This document shows positions 8,016 to 17,107 of a stretch of 64,000 nucleotides of DNA, in pieces. The DNA comes from RUG12461 sp045661345. GTDB lineage: Bacteria; Bacillota; Clostridia; Lachnospirales; Lachnospiraceae. Under the pieces are notes generated by a model. That model had not been told where the DNA came from, did not search any database, and worked only from the letters and a program-made list of their open reading frames with translations. Position 1 is the first letter of the stretch; each line of letters starts with the position of its first letter. Position numbers and translations under genes: made by a program. Where the stretch lies: the NCBI GenBank assembly GCA_045661345.1, contig JAZRFM010000033.1, positions 1-64,000 on the forward strand. The letters are read 5' to 3'.

Positions 8016-9071
8016 CTACTGAGCCAAATATTCTCCTATCTGTCGTTCCATTTCTCCTTTAACATCACCCTTTGAGAGATAGATTTTGCTCCAGTCTACA
8101 GTTTTTTTTATGGCTTCTTCTATATGCCATCTGGGCTTCCAGTTCATCATGCGTTTTATTTTTGAGCAGTCCAATTTCAAAAAATGTGCCTCATGTGGTG
8201 CATTTGTTTCCGGAACATCCTCTCGCTCTGCTCCATCTCCCCACAATTTGATAAACATATTTACCAGATCCCCTGTATTTATGCAGTCACACTCGTCCGG
8301 TCCAATATTATAGTCCCCCTCATAACGCTCCTTGTTATCGTACTGTAGCTCAGCCAATTTTAGATATGCACATATTGGTTCTAATACATGTTGATATGGT
8401 CTTGTTGAATATGGATTTCTCACAGCAATCGTCTTATTCTCCATCTGTGCTCGCACACAATCCGGAATAATGCGATCTTTGGCGAAGTCCCCTCCACCTA
8501 TTACATTCCCTGCACGGCAAGTGGAAATTGCCACTTCCCGATCTTTGAAATAAGAGTTTCTATAAGAATTTGTCACCATTTCTGAGCACGATTTCGAATT
8601 GGAGTAGGGATCAAATCCACCTAAAATATCATTCTCACGGTATCCCCATTCCCATTCTCTATTCTTATACACCTTATCCGTTGTTACATTAACGAATGAT
8701 TTTACTTCAGGATGCTTTCTAATCGCTTCTAGCACATTAACAGTTCCCATTACATTCGTTTCATATGTGTAGACAGGGCGCTCATAGCTCTCTCTCACAA
8801 TTGGTTGCGCCGCCATATGGATCACTATCTCCGGTCTGGTTTCATCAAACACTTTAAGCAAAGCGGTCAGATCCCTGACATCTCCTATGATGGATTTTAT
8901 TTCTTCCTCCATCGAGACTAAATGAAACAGAGCCGGATCTGTCGGGGACGGCAATGCATACCCAACGACCTGAGCCCCTTGGTTTTTCAATACCTTGCAC
9001 ATCCATGTACCTTTAAAACCGGTATGCCCCGTCACTAACACCCTTTTTCCATGATAAAAATTCAAATCCAT
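8016..9071 (-). CDS. rfbG: CDP-glucose 4,6-dehydratase
   Basis: 351 residues. The N-terminus has the SDR motif VTGHTGFKGTWM characteristic of RfbG, then VNVTTDKVYKN and DPYSNSKSCSEM with the YxxxK pair, and GNVIGGGDFAKDRIIPD. It converts CDP-glucose into CDP-4-keto-6-deoxyglucose using bound NAD. It follows the cytidylyltransferase gene by 10 bp in the same operon. The downstream 3,5-epimerase and reductase genes, without an RfbH-type 3-dehydrase in the window, point to a 6-deoxyhexose rather than a 3,6-dideoxyhexose. Confidence 0.92.
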   Translation of the reverse strand: MDLNFYHGKRVLVTGHTGFKGTWMCKVLKNQGAQVVGYALPSPTDPALFHLVSMEEEIKSIIGDVRDLTALLKVFDETRPEIVIHMAAQPIVRESYERPVYTYETNVMGTVNVLEAIRKHPEVKSFVNVTTDKVYKNREWEWGYRENDILGGFDPYSNSKSCSEMVTNSYRNSYFKDREVAISTCRAGNVIGGGDFAKDRIIPDCVRAQMENKTIAVRNPYSTRPYQHVLEPICAYLKLAELQYDNKERYEGDYNIGPDECDCINTGDLVNMFIKLWGDGAEREDVPETNAPHEAHFLKLDCSKIKRMMNWKPRWHIEEAIKKTVDWSKIYLSKGDVKGEMERQIGEYLAQ

Positions 9072-9081
9072 CTCTTCTAAT

Positions 9082-9855
9082 TTACTCCCAAACTATCCAA
9101 GGCGCTTTTCTGTTTTCAATCAGTTCCTCCAGCTTCAGTTTGTCTCTCATTGTGTCCATGCATTGCCAGAAGCCATAATGCTTGTATGCCTTTAGCTGGC
9201 CTTCGAGAGCCAATCTTTCAAGCGGTTCTTTTTCAAAGGTTGTCTTATCTCCCTCAATGTAATCAAACACTTCCGGTTCAAGTACCATATAACCACCATT
9301 GATCCAGCCCCCATCCTCCTTATCTTTTTCAGCAAACCGTTCTATCATATTTTCATCGTCTATATCAATTGTCCCAAATCTGCCACCCGGTTGAATTGCA
9401 GTCATCGTCGCTAATCTGCCATGCTCCTTATGGAACTCAAAAAGCTCCCTGATATTCACATCGCATACTCCATCACCGTAGGTAAGCATGAAAGTTTCAT
9501 CAACAAATTCCCTTATCCGTTTGATTCGCCCCCCAGTAAGCGTATTTAAGCCAGTATCAACAATCGTAACCTTCCATGGCTCAGATATGTTATTGTGGAT
9601 CATCTTAGTGTTTTGATCCCCAAAATCAAATGTGATGTCCGAATTAAACAAGTAATACTCATTGAAAAATCTTTTTATCACTTCCTGTTTATATCCTGCG
9701 CAAATAATAAATTCATCAAACCCATAATATGAGTACTCTTTCATTATATGCCACAGGATTGGATATCCACCGATTTCAATCATTGGTTTAGGTTTTAAAT
9801 GGGATTCTTCCGAAATGCGTGTTCCCAACCCGCCTGCTAAGATTACTATTTTCAT
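9082..9855 (-). CDS. rfbF: Glucose-1-phosphate cytidylyltransferase
   Basis: 257 residues, exactly the family length. The motif ILAGGLGTRISEESHLKPKP is the nucleotidyltransferase signature, followed by GGYPILWHIM, LTYGDGVCDV and a C-terminal HYGFWQCMDTMRDK typical of RfbF. It makes CDP-glucose from CTP and glucose-1-phosphate, the entry step for the next three genes. The ATG has AAAGGGG/AAGGGG about 9 bp upstream. The 80-bp gap before it holds a small GCCTTT/AAAGGC hairpin. Confidence 0.93.
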   Translation of the reverse strand: MKIVILAGGLGTRISEESHLKPKPMIEIGGYPILWHIMKEYSYYGFDEFIICAGYKQEVIKRFFNEYYLFNSDITFDFGDQNTKMIHNNISEPWKVTIVDTGLNTLTGGRIKRIREFVDETFMLTYGDGVCDVNIRELFEFHKEHGRLATMTAIQPGGRFGTIDIDDENMIERFAEKDKEDGGWINGGYMVLEPEVFDYIEGDKTTFEKEPLERLALEGQLKAYKHYGFWQCMDTMRDKLKLEELIENRKAPWIVWE

Positions 9856-9935
9856 AAATTATCACCCCTTTCCCCTTTGATTTATCTAAAACCCCAGCCT
9901 TTAAAAAGGCATACCTTGTATTCGGTTATTTGAAA

Positions 9936-11465
9936 TTATAGTATTGCTTCAATTGTGCTTCTTTTTATGACTATATACCCTTCCTCAGTAGCCTTTTCGA
10001 CCTGATTTATTCTACAAATATTATACTCACCCAAAATATCCGTACAAAGAATCTCTGGTGGGAGAATAGTGACATGATCATCACTATAATACTTACCATC
10101 TAAATGGATTTTGTATTTTACTGTAAAAACCGCTTTAATTCTATCTTCTAGACACTTCTGTAAAGTTCCAAAACTCCCCTTCATCTCAAAGGTATCCTTT
10201 ACATCGAGAAACACTTTATTTCCCTTCATTCCGCCAAACACGTGCGCAGAAACAGTTTGCGCATCCAAGTATCCCCAAAATGATTTATAGTATCTTAGAC
10301 AGTTTAGATAATTGGTTATATCAGTTTTATTTGAAATATATACTCCGCCTGTCTCATAGATTTTTTCTAGTGCAAAATAACTTGCCACAAGCTCATAATC
10401 CTTATTATTGTAGGCTTCATATACTAATTTGTTCTTATCAATATCGCAATTATCTCCATCAAGGATAATCAGCGTGACATTTCCCCAAAATGAACACCTT
10501 TTTATATTATCTATACGATCCTTGTCCACTACTGTAAACCCATTTAAATAAACAATCCTCGGTATAGGTGTGTCATCAAGGCCATATATGTATCGCAATG
10601 TTTGATATGTCTCCTTGTCTTTTCTAACCATATCTGTCTCAAATAATTCCATATTCTTTTTTATGTATTCAACAAAATAGTCCGCAAATGTCCATCTTGC
10701 CTTTTTTAGATCATAGCATATTCGTTTAGCAATGCTTGAAATCAGTACACTTCTTAAACTTTTCTCACATTTCTGCAGGGCATAATCATAGGCCTTCAGA
10801 GAATGTAACATTCTTTCAGAATGCAAATCATTTACTCCAGAATCATCTCTTAAATTATAATAGTAAAGCGGTGTATCAATATAACCAATCCTTTTGGAGA
10901 TCGAAATCAATCCACTAACATATGCGATATCCTCAAAAACTATTTCCTCAGGTATTGGTCCTAGCACCTTATACAATTCTTTTTTCACCAGCTTATTCCA
11001 AAACACATAACTCCCATGCTGTAAAACATAGTCTACTTTAGTATTTTTTAAAGTTCTCGACTTTTTCTTTTTTTCCCCTTTAACATCATAATTTGCACAA
11101 TAGACCATGTCGTAGCTGCCAGAAATCATTTTTTTATACATTATTTCCATGGCTCTATAGTCAAAATAATCGTCGCAATCAGCAAAAATAATATAATCTG
11201 CTCTTGCTATTGCCAAACCATAATTCCGTCCACCCCCCGGTCCATTTGTATGATTGATAGAAGCAGCTATTACTTTTTCCGGATACATTTCTTCGTATTC
11301 TTCAAGCATTTCCCTTGTTTTATCTGTTGACCCATTGTCTACAGCCACTATTTCTATATTGTTTAATGTCTGATATATTAACGAGTTTAAACATTTTCTC
11401 AGATATAACTCTCCATTGTATATGGGAACTATTATAGTAATTAATGGTTTGCATGATATAGACAT
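9936..11465 (-). CDS. GT2 glycosyltransferase fused to degenerate GT32-like domain
   Basis: 509 residues. Residues about 8-230 are a standard GT2 domain: ITIIVPIYNGELYLRKCL, VDNGSTDKT and the metal-binding FADCDDYFD. From about 300 the protein resembles the Gly_transf_sug/GT32 family: IPRIVYLNGF, then ELVASYFALEKIYETGGVYI. At the place of the GT32 DxD it reads SNKTD, so the second domain has probably lost metal-dependent catalysis. The gene is strongly AT-rich like its upstream neighbour, whose stop codon directly abuts this ATG. GAGGGGG lies 8 bp before the start. Confidence 0.7.
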   Translation of the reverse strand: MSISCKPLITIIVPIYNGELYLRKCLNSLIYQTLNNIEIVAVDNGSTDKTREMLEEYEEMYPEKVIAASINHTNGPGGGRNYGLAIARADYIIFADCDDYFDYRAMEIMYKKMISGSYDMVYCANYDVKGEKKKKSRTLKNTKVDYVLQHGSYVFWNKLVKKELYKVLGPIPEEIVFEDIAYVSGLISISKRIGYIDTPLYYYNLRDDSGVNDLHSERMLHSLKAYDYALQKCEKSLRSVLISSIAKRICYDLKKARWTFADYFVEYIKKNMELFETDMVRKDKETYQTLRYIYGLDDTPIPRIVYLNGFTVVDKDRIDNIKRCSFWGNVTLIILDGDNCDIDKNKLVYEAYNNKDYELVASYFALEKIYETGGVYISNKTDITNYLNCLRYYKSFWGYLDAQTVSAHVFGGMKGNKVFLDVKDTFEMKGSFGTLQKCLEDRIKAVFTVKYKIHLDGKYYSDDHVTILPPEILCTDILGEYNICRINQVEKATEEGYIVIKRSTIEAIL

Positions 11466-13931
11466 TTATACAACCCCCTCATATTCTAGTATCACATTTA
11501 TTTCTTCAAATGTGCGTGGAACGTAGTAATTACAGTAATCTCTTTTCTCAAGCTTTTTTAGCATTGCCTTATACGAATTAGACTGAAGTAATGTAGAATT
11601 TGTTTCCATCAAGAAACTCATGTCAAAAAAAAGATTGCATGTACTCCTTATATAGTTATAAAAGACCTCGCAAATAAAAGGCGAAAAAACAATATATCTA
11701 CTTTCAGCACAATTATTTCCGTATAATTCTTCAAAACTGCCGATTGTTATAAAGCCCTCCCTTTCATAAATATCAATCTCACTCTCATCACATCTAATAA
11801 TCACAAGATCTCCAGTCATCTTTTTTATCTTATTAATAACTTCTAATATATTTAGAAAGAAATGCTTCGATAAAAAATCACCTTCGTAAAAAACGAAAAT
11901 ATTGCCCCTAATTACTTTCCCAGCAATATTCGTCCATTTCGGCATAACAGTAATCGGAAAATCTATTCTGTCAATATTCTGAACGATTGATCGGTCTATA
12001 AATGATAACTCACTTATGTTTTTATAAAATAGTTTTTTTTCATCACTATCGCATTCTGTTGTTTTTTCTCGTGGAATATCTCGCACGTATGATGTATACT
12101 TGGCATCGTCAAGAATATGAATTCTTATATCTATAGTGTTAAAAGTACATAACGATTTATAAAAATGCATAATCGTTTCATCATATTCAAAAATAAACAA
12201 GTCGCTATATCTATCATCCCCCAAATCAGTTAATGAAATATCACCTATATCCTCAATCTCTATCATATTTCTAAAGCGTTCAGCGCTAAGGACGCCGTTG
12301 AAGCTCTTATTAACCACCACAATCAAATCTACAGCAACACTTTTGTTAAGTCTGCTCACTACACCTTTCATAAACTGAATCTGATAATCATTCCTACATA
12401 CAAACAAAACACTTCTTTCATTAAAACTTTCGCCTTCCTTATTTTCTCTTTTAAGCCAGTCACTAATCAAATTGCACGCATATGATATAGGCTGTCCATA
12501 GTCAATATGACATGTCAAGTCATTAAATAAAGAGTATTTCAACATCTGAGTAACATGTTTCAGAAATGCTCTTTTTTGTGTCTCTGTATATCCGTATAGC
12601 AATGCCTCCTTAGCAACACGCTCCGTTTGATTCTTTTCTTCAATCTCATAGGTACATTTCTTTCCACGTAATTGAGAATAACCCAACATTAATACGGGCT
12701 TCTCCCTTATCAGCGAAATATAAGCACATTGCGAAACAATAGTTACACAAAGGTCTGCCACGTCAATCAATTCGTTAATATCAGAATCTCCCACCCAAGT
12801 AGTACTACTGCTATATCTACTATCGAGGCATTCCCCTACTCTAACCATCATCTGATGCGGCTTATAGATATAATTCCAATGATTTTTTTTACACAATTTT
12901 TCCAAATATAACCCCGCATCGTCACTGTCAGTAAAAAATGGAGAATGGTATTTCCTACTTTTTTCTGTATATGGCTTAATCCCTGATTCATAATCATTTT
13001 GTCCAAAATAAACAACTATAGGTCTATTCGGAATATAGTGTTCTTTAAATCTTTCAAGAATGTCTGTTTTTATTTGAGTTCTTCTATTCAACTTCGATTC
13101 TTTTAGGTATGCCAACACCTCCTTAGCATTTTCCAATTCCTTTTCATTTATTTCTTTCTGCATGAAATCTTCATAGTTTATAGAGACAAGGCTTTCGCCC
13201 ATCTGTCCACCTTCCTCGATTGCAAATGTTCCGGGTATTGACCCAAATTCCATATATACGACCTTTATTTTTTTTTCATCACAAATTTCTTGTAAAAAAC
13301 TGTGACCCGCAAAAAACTCACACCATAAAATGACTAATTCAGGATTAAAATGATTTAAAAAATAAATGTAGTAAATATATAGCCAATAGACCAGACCTTT
13401 CGCATAATTTCTTCCCATATCCTTATGTCTTTCTTCAACCTTCTTACAATGCTGAATCAAATAGGGTTTACTATCAATCAGGTTCTCAACATATACAGGA
13501 ATATCCAAGTCAACATTCTTTGAATAGCATCCCAGCGAGAAAGTATACGGTAGTGTATAGTAATTAAAGTCAACAAGATTTACAGCTTCACTATTGCGAA
13601 TCCCCGACGCATGAGATATCATCATCATCTCACATGGATAAATACTTTCACTAATCTGATTAAGATATGCACAAACGCCCTTATCAAATGCTAAAATATG
13701 CCCCGAGAAAACAATCTTTTTTTTATTGCTCGGTATAACGCTTGAAAACTTATCAATCTCTCTTTCCCAGATATAACTAAAGTCTTCCCAAGACGTTTTC
13801 TTGTTTTGGTATACTCCATGACGTAGCACTTTTCTATTAATAAACTGCATAAAAGGCAATACATGCATCTTTTTACTTAATACATATAGTTTTTCTTTTG
13901 TAGAGTAACCTCTCCACGTAGTTCTATCCAT
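11466..13931 (-). CDS. Two-domain capsule-type glycosyltransferase
   Basis: 821 residues. About 1-505 is a diverged paralogue of the transferase at 2664: FDKGVCAYLN, ILWCEFFAGH, MEFGSIPGTF, NDYESGIKPYT, YIYKPHQ, MLGYSQLR and LKYSLFNDL occur in the same order. About 510-821 is an extra domain starting SVLFVCRNDYQIQFMKGVV, with alternating beta strands and helices. It resembles a nucleotide-sugar-binding half of a GT-B enzyme but lacks a motif I can name. The two halves may add two residues or a repeating pair. Very AT-rich. The start has GGGGG about 8 bp upstream. Confidence 0.55.
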   Translation of the reverse strand: MDRTTWRGYSTKEKLYVLSKKMHVLPFMQFINRKVLRHGVYQNKKTSWEDFSYIWEREIDKFSSVIPSNKKKIVFSGHILAFDKGVCAYLNQISESIYPCEMMMISHASGIRNSEAVNLVDFNYYTLPYTFSLGCYSKNVDLDIPVYVENLIDSKPYLIQHCKKVEERHKDMGRNYAKGLVYWLYIYYIYFLNHFNPELVILWCEFFAGHSFLQEICDEKKIKVVYMEFGSIPGTFAIEEGGQMGESLVSINYEDFMQKEINEKELENAKEVLAYLKESKLNRRTQIKTDILERFKEHYIPNRPIVVYFGQNDYESGIKPYTEKSRKYHSPFFTDSDDAGLYLEKLCKKNHWNYIYKPHQMMVRVGECLDSRYSSSTTWVGDSDINELIDVADLCVTIVSQCAYISLIREKPVLMLGYSQLRGKKCTYEIEEKNQTERVAKEALLYGYTETQKRAFLKHVTQMLKYSLFNDLTCHIDYGQPISYACNLISDWLKRENKEGESFNERSVLFVCRNDYQIQFMKGVVSRLNKSVAVDLIVVVNKSFNGVLSAERFRNMIEIEDIGDISLTDLGDDRYSDLFIFEYDETIMHFYKSLCTFNTIDIRIHILDDAKYTSYVRDIPREKTTECDSDEKKLFYKNISELSFIDRSIVQNIDRIDFPITVMPKWTNIAGKVIRGNIFVFYEGDFLSKHFFLNILEVINKIKKMTGDLVIIRCDESEIDIYEREGFITIGSFEELYGNNCAESRYIVFSPFICEVFYNYIRSTCNLFFDMSFLMETNSTLLQSNSYKAMLKKLEKRDYCNYYVPRTFEEINVILEYEGVV

Positions 13932-14605
13932 GTTACTTACCCCCGTATTCCATTTTTTCTTACATATGACCTTAAATCCGCACTATAGTCTCTCAACAGA
14001 CCACTAAATCAGAAAGCAATCCGGTGTCGACAATGATATCTACACCTCAACCGATAAGGGAACCGCACAAAAGATCCTGTCGATCTCATGGTTCTGAATG
14101 CTCAATCCTGACAGAGACATTCGACATACAGGAGACCACCGTTAACTCAAAAAAATAGCAAGAACTGCTGAAGAATCGAGACTATCGAGTGCGACAGACT
14201 ATTCCTTCGAGGACTCGGGGTCAACAAGTAGCATTTTAGACAATATAATTCGGATTTTAGGTCATAGGCGTATGACTCACCAAACTTTTTCCTCGAACAC
14301 GGTTTGCTAAAATAGACGCTCTTATAGCTGTCGTGTCGATGTCGTGTGGCAAATTCACTTTCCAAATGCATTGGCATCTACTCAACCCGCATCACAAGCA
14401 ACCAAAGCATCTGGAATGTCAGGTGTATTAACGCTATCTATTTAGGAGATTGTAGCTAATCAACGAGACCGCTTCCCCGGAAAGAACCCCAGAAATGCCT
14501 GCGGATGTTTTAGCCACTATGTAACGCAAACCGTATCCTCTGTAGTGTTCGGATTTTCATAGCAAAGACGCCTCGTATTAGACCCATATCAGATAAACCA
14601 TTCTA
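13932..14605 (-). other. Decayed non-coding stretch left of the IS element
   Basis: About 675 bp without a credible gene. Short open frames on both strands have no ribosome binding site and no recognisable motif. The base composition and scattered short frames suggest remains of an older mobile element or gene, but I could not identify a family. It ends at the TA flanking the IS630-type element. A promoter for the transferase at 11466 should lie in its first 100 bp; I saw no clear hexamer pair. Confidence 0.4.
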
Positions 14606-15886
14606 GTATAGCCCTTTCCAATTAACTATACATTTTCGAAAAGAGTATTAACCTGAACCTTCTCAGATGGGTCGATATCATCGAGATGCCAACTCCATTT
14701 GTACACGATTGGATCAGCGTTTATCTCTTCGAAATATTTGTATATTCGGCTGACAAGTTCATCCTTTGTTTGTACACGTATTCCTTTCAGAACTTGTTTT
14801 GTCATCTTGCTAAAAAAACCTTCAACAAGGTTAAGCCATGAAGCATGCTTTGGCGTAAATACAAATTCAAATCGATTCGGAACGGATGCAACATATTCCT
14901 GGACTTTTTCAGATTTATGCACCCTGAGATTGTCTAAAATCAGGCGTATTTTATCGCCCTGTGGATATTTTGAGTCAAGTATTTTTAAAAACTCGATATA
15001 GTCATCGCTGTTATGTGTATCCTTTACCAGCGGTATTGCTTCTCCGGTTTGCAGGTCTATTCCTGCAAGTAATGATACCGTACCGAGACGTTTATATTCA
15101 TAGTCTCGTTTAATGACACCATTTTCTTCAGATGGCATTAGATCCTCAGCAACATTTGCTATTGCCTGTATGCCTGGTTTTTCATCGTACGACAATACAT
15201 GAGTGATCTGTCCATCTCCATAGGAAATGAGATTGCCGTCCTCATCAAACTGCATGGCCAGCTGCTTATATACCAAGAGTACATTATGCATCTTCTGGTC
15301 AAAATATGGATCCCGTCTTTCACAATAGTACTGGATCCGAAAAGGCTTGATGTTGCTTTTGTTCAGAATTTTATAAATACCGGATTCAGTTATGGTAGAG
15401 AGTCTTTCGTAGCCGGCTTCCTTGGCATGAGATCTTATATGCTTTGTGAGGGAACTTGTAGTCCATGTTTCTGATGCATATCCAAGATCCTTAGGTTTCA
15501 TACATGCCACGCTTATAAGCCATGTACGTGCCTCGCCGGTGATTTCTTCTTTTCGGCCTCGGCCTTCACTTACACTTAGCAGATTTTCTAGCGAATCTTC
15601 CGGTGTACGCTGACGGTATTTCTTTATCCAGAGCTCAGCGGTATGGCGGCTGATACCTAATTCATCAGCTATATCGGAGGCGGATTTGCCTTGCTCCTTA
15701 AGCAACAGTATTTGTGCCCGCTGAGCTATTAAAACAGGAGTCATCCCTGACTTCGCAAGTTTTTCTAATGTACTTCTGTGTTCGGGATCTATTACAAATT
15801 TCATATAGATATACCATCCTTCATTTGATATATCTATATGATATCATAAAAGTCATGAATGTACAACTAATTAGAAAGTACTATAC
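14606..15886 (-). mobile_element. IS630-family insertion sequence
   Basis: Imperfect terminal inverted repeats of about 26-30 bp begin GTATAG at the left and end CTATAC at the right; the inner halves share CTTTC, AATTA and TACATT blocks. Both ends are flanked by TA (14604-14605 and 15887-15888), the expected IS630/Tc1 target duplication, in what would have been a CTAG site. Total length is 1281 bp, with one intact transposase gene, so the element may still be active. Confidence 0.8.
14626..15804 (-). CDS. IS630-family transposase
   Basis: 392 residues, apparently intact. The N-terminus carries a helix-turn-helix (KSASDIADELGISRHTAELW). The DDE catalytic core includes the acidic residue in HVLSYDEKPGIQA, the segment RLILDNLRVHKS, and FTPKHASWLNLVEGFFSKM with the final Glu, the classical IS630 pattern. 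It cuts and pastes its own element at TA sites. The gene runs almost the full length of the element and its stop codon lies within the left inverted repeat. Confidence 0.92.
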   Translation of the reverse strand: MKFVIDPEHRSTLEKLAKSGMTPVLIAQRAQILLLKEQGKSASDIADELGISRHTAELWIKKYRQRTPEDSLENLLSVSEGRGRKEEITGEARTWLISVACMKPKDLGYASETWTTSSLTKHIRSHAKEAGYERLSTITESGIYKILNKSNIKPFRIQYYCERRDPYFDQKMHNVLLVYKQLAMQFDEDGNLISYGDGQITHVLSYDEKPGIQAIANVAEDLMPSEENGVIKRDYEYKRLGTVSLLAGIDLQTGEAIPLVKDTHNSDDYIEFLKILDSKYPQGDKIRLILDNLRVHKSEKVQEYVASVPNRFEFVFTPKHASWLNLVEGFFSKMTKQVLKGIRVQTKDELVSRIYKYFEEINADPIVYKWSWHLDDIDPSEKVQVNTLFENV

Positions 15887-16047
15887 TAGGTCTCGGCTGT
15901 GTTATATCCCATATCAAAAAATCAGTCAAAAAACTTCCGGCATAAGATACCTTCATCACTTACATCGGGGACTGGTGCCGCTTTATTATCTTGATTTTTG
16001 ATCACGAGTCTCTCTCCACCAGCAACACACAGCCGTTGCCCAACGAT

Positions 16048-16063
16048 GTAAAGTATGAAGTTG
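16048..16063 (+). repeat. Dispersed repeat copy 3 (diverged)
   Basis: GTAAAGTATGAAGTTG, one mismatch from the consensus. It lies between the arms of a different inverted repeat (GCCGTTG at 16032, CAACGGC at 16073), just downstream of the Gfo/Idh/MocA gene stop, so it may sit in the loop of that gene's 3'-end hairpin. Confidence 0.6.
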
Positions 16064-16090
16064 TTAACAGTTCAACGGCATCTATACTGT

Positions 16091-17107
16091 CTAACTTGTA
16101 TGATAAATCCCTTCTATCATCCGCATTAGATTTACTGCATCCTCAATAGTTCCCTGGCTGATTGGTTCTCCCGATGCAACAGCATCATAGAATTCGCTCA
16201 TCTCATAATCCCATGAACTATCTTCATCAAAGCACATCGTGTGTTCTATGGGCTTTCCAAGCCCACCCGTCTTCTGTTCCAAATCTTTATGGTAATAGCT
16301 GAGTTTTTCCTCTCCATAACTGTTCGTAGAAGTGATCAAACCATTTAACGATGCCACTCCCTCTGTGCATATGAGATCCAAACTGAACTTGTGTCTCCAT
16401 TGGATCGCGCTCGAATGAAGCGATGCAACTTTTCCATCCGTCGTCCTGAGAATCGAAAAAGCAGAGTCCTCTGTGGGCATATCTTTCCAGACAAGCTGAT
16501 CCACCGTGCTTTGTATATCCGTAAATTCTCCGCAGAAATAATACATCAAATCCAGCATATGAATGCCCTGATCCAGCATGATGCCTCCGCCGGAGATTTC
16601 CTTATCGTTCCTCCACTCCGTCTGAAAAGTCGAGGTGCCGGCCTTGCCATACACCCCACGCGCACAAACGATTTCTCCCAGTATTCCTGAATCTATCAGC
16701 GCTTTCGCCTCTATGACAGAATTGTGATATCTGTGATTAAAGCCATACTTCAGTACTGTCCCCGAGCTACTCTCATATGCTTTTTTCATTCGAAGAGTAT
16801 CTTCTATATTTCTTCCCGGCGGTTTCTCGCAGAATACCGACAGTCCCTTTTCCAGCGCATAACAGACGATATCCGGAATTACTACGTTGTAAGTGCAGAC
16901 AAATACCGCCTCTATATCCGATAAATCCAAGCATTTCTTCCAGTCTGTATACACGGGCACTTCGTACCCTTTCAGGCTTTGCTTGCAGGAATCGCATACC
17001 GAAACGACTTCATATCCGCCGTGTCTGTTCATCGCAGCATACCTGGTTTTCCCCATTCGTCCCATGCCGATGATGGCGGCACGAATCGTCTTGCCTTGAT
17101 TCATCAT
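16091..17107 (-). CDS. Gfo/Idh/MocA-family oxidoreductase
   Basis: 338 residues. The N-terminal Rossmann motif is AAIIGMGRMGKTRYAA, followed by the family signature VFCEKPPG with the catalytic-region Lys and the C-terminal domain GGGIMLDQGIHMLDLMYYF. Such enzymes oxidise or reduce sugars or nucleotide sugars with NAD(P). It is the last gene of the five-gene cassette and overlaps the preceding methyltransferase-like gene by 4 bp, so it is translationally coupled. Substrate unknown. Confidence 0.85.
   Translation of the reverse strand: MMNQGKTIRAAIIGMGRMGKTRYAAMNRHGGYEVVSVCDSCKQSLKGYEVPVYTDWKKCLDLSDIEAVFVCTYNVVIPDIVCYALEKGLSVFCEKPPGRNIEDTLRMKKAYESSSGTVLKYGFNHRYHNSVIEAKALIDSGILGEIVCARGVYGKAGTSTFQTEWRNDKEISGGGIMLDQGIHMLDLMYYFCGEFTDIQSTVDQLVWKDMPTEDSAFSILRTTDGKVASLHSSAIQWRHKFSLDLICTEGVASLNGLITSTNSYGEEKLSYYHKDLEQKTGGLGKPIEHTMCFDEDSSWDYEMSEFYDAVASGEPISQGTIEDAVNLMRMIEGIYHTS

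Noticed and set aside
14147..14377. 76-codon minus-strand frame in the decayed stretch
   Set aside because: No recognisable motif and no start signal; base use is like the surrounding non-coding DNA.
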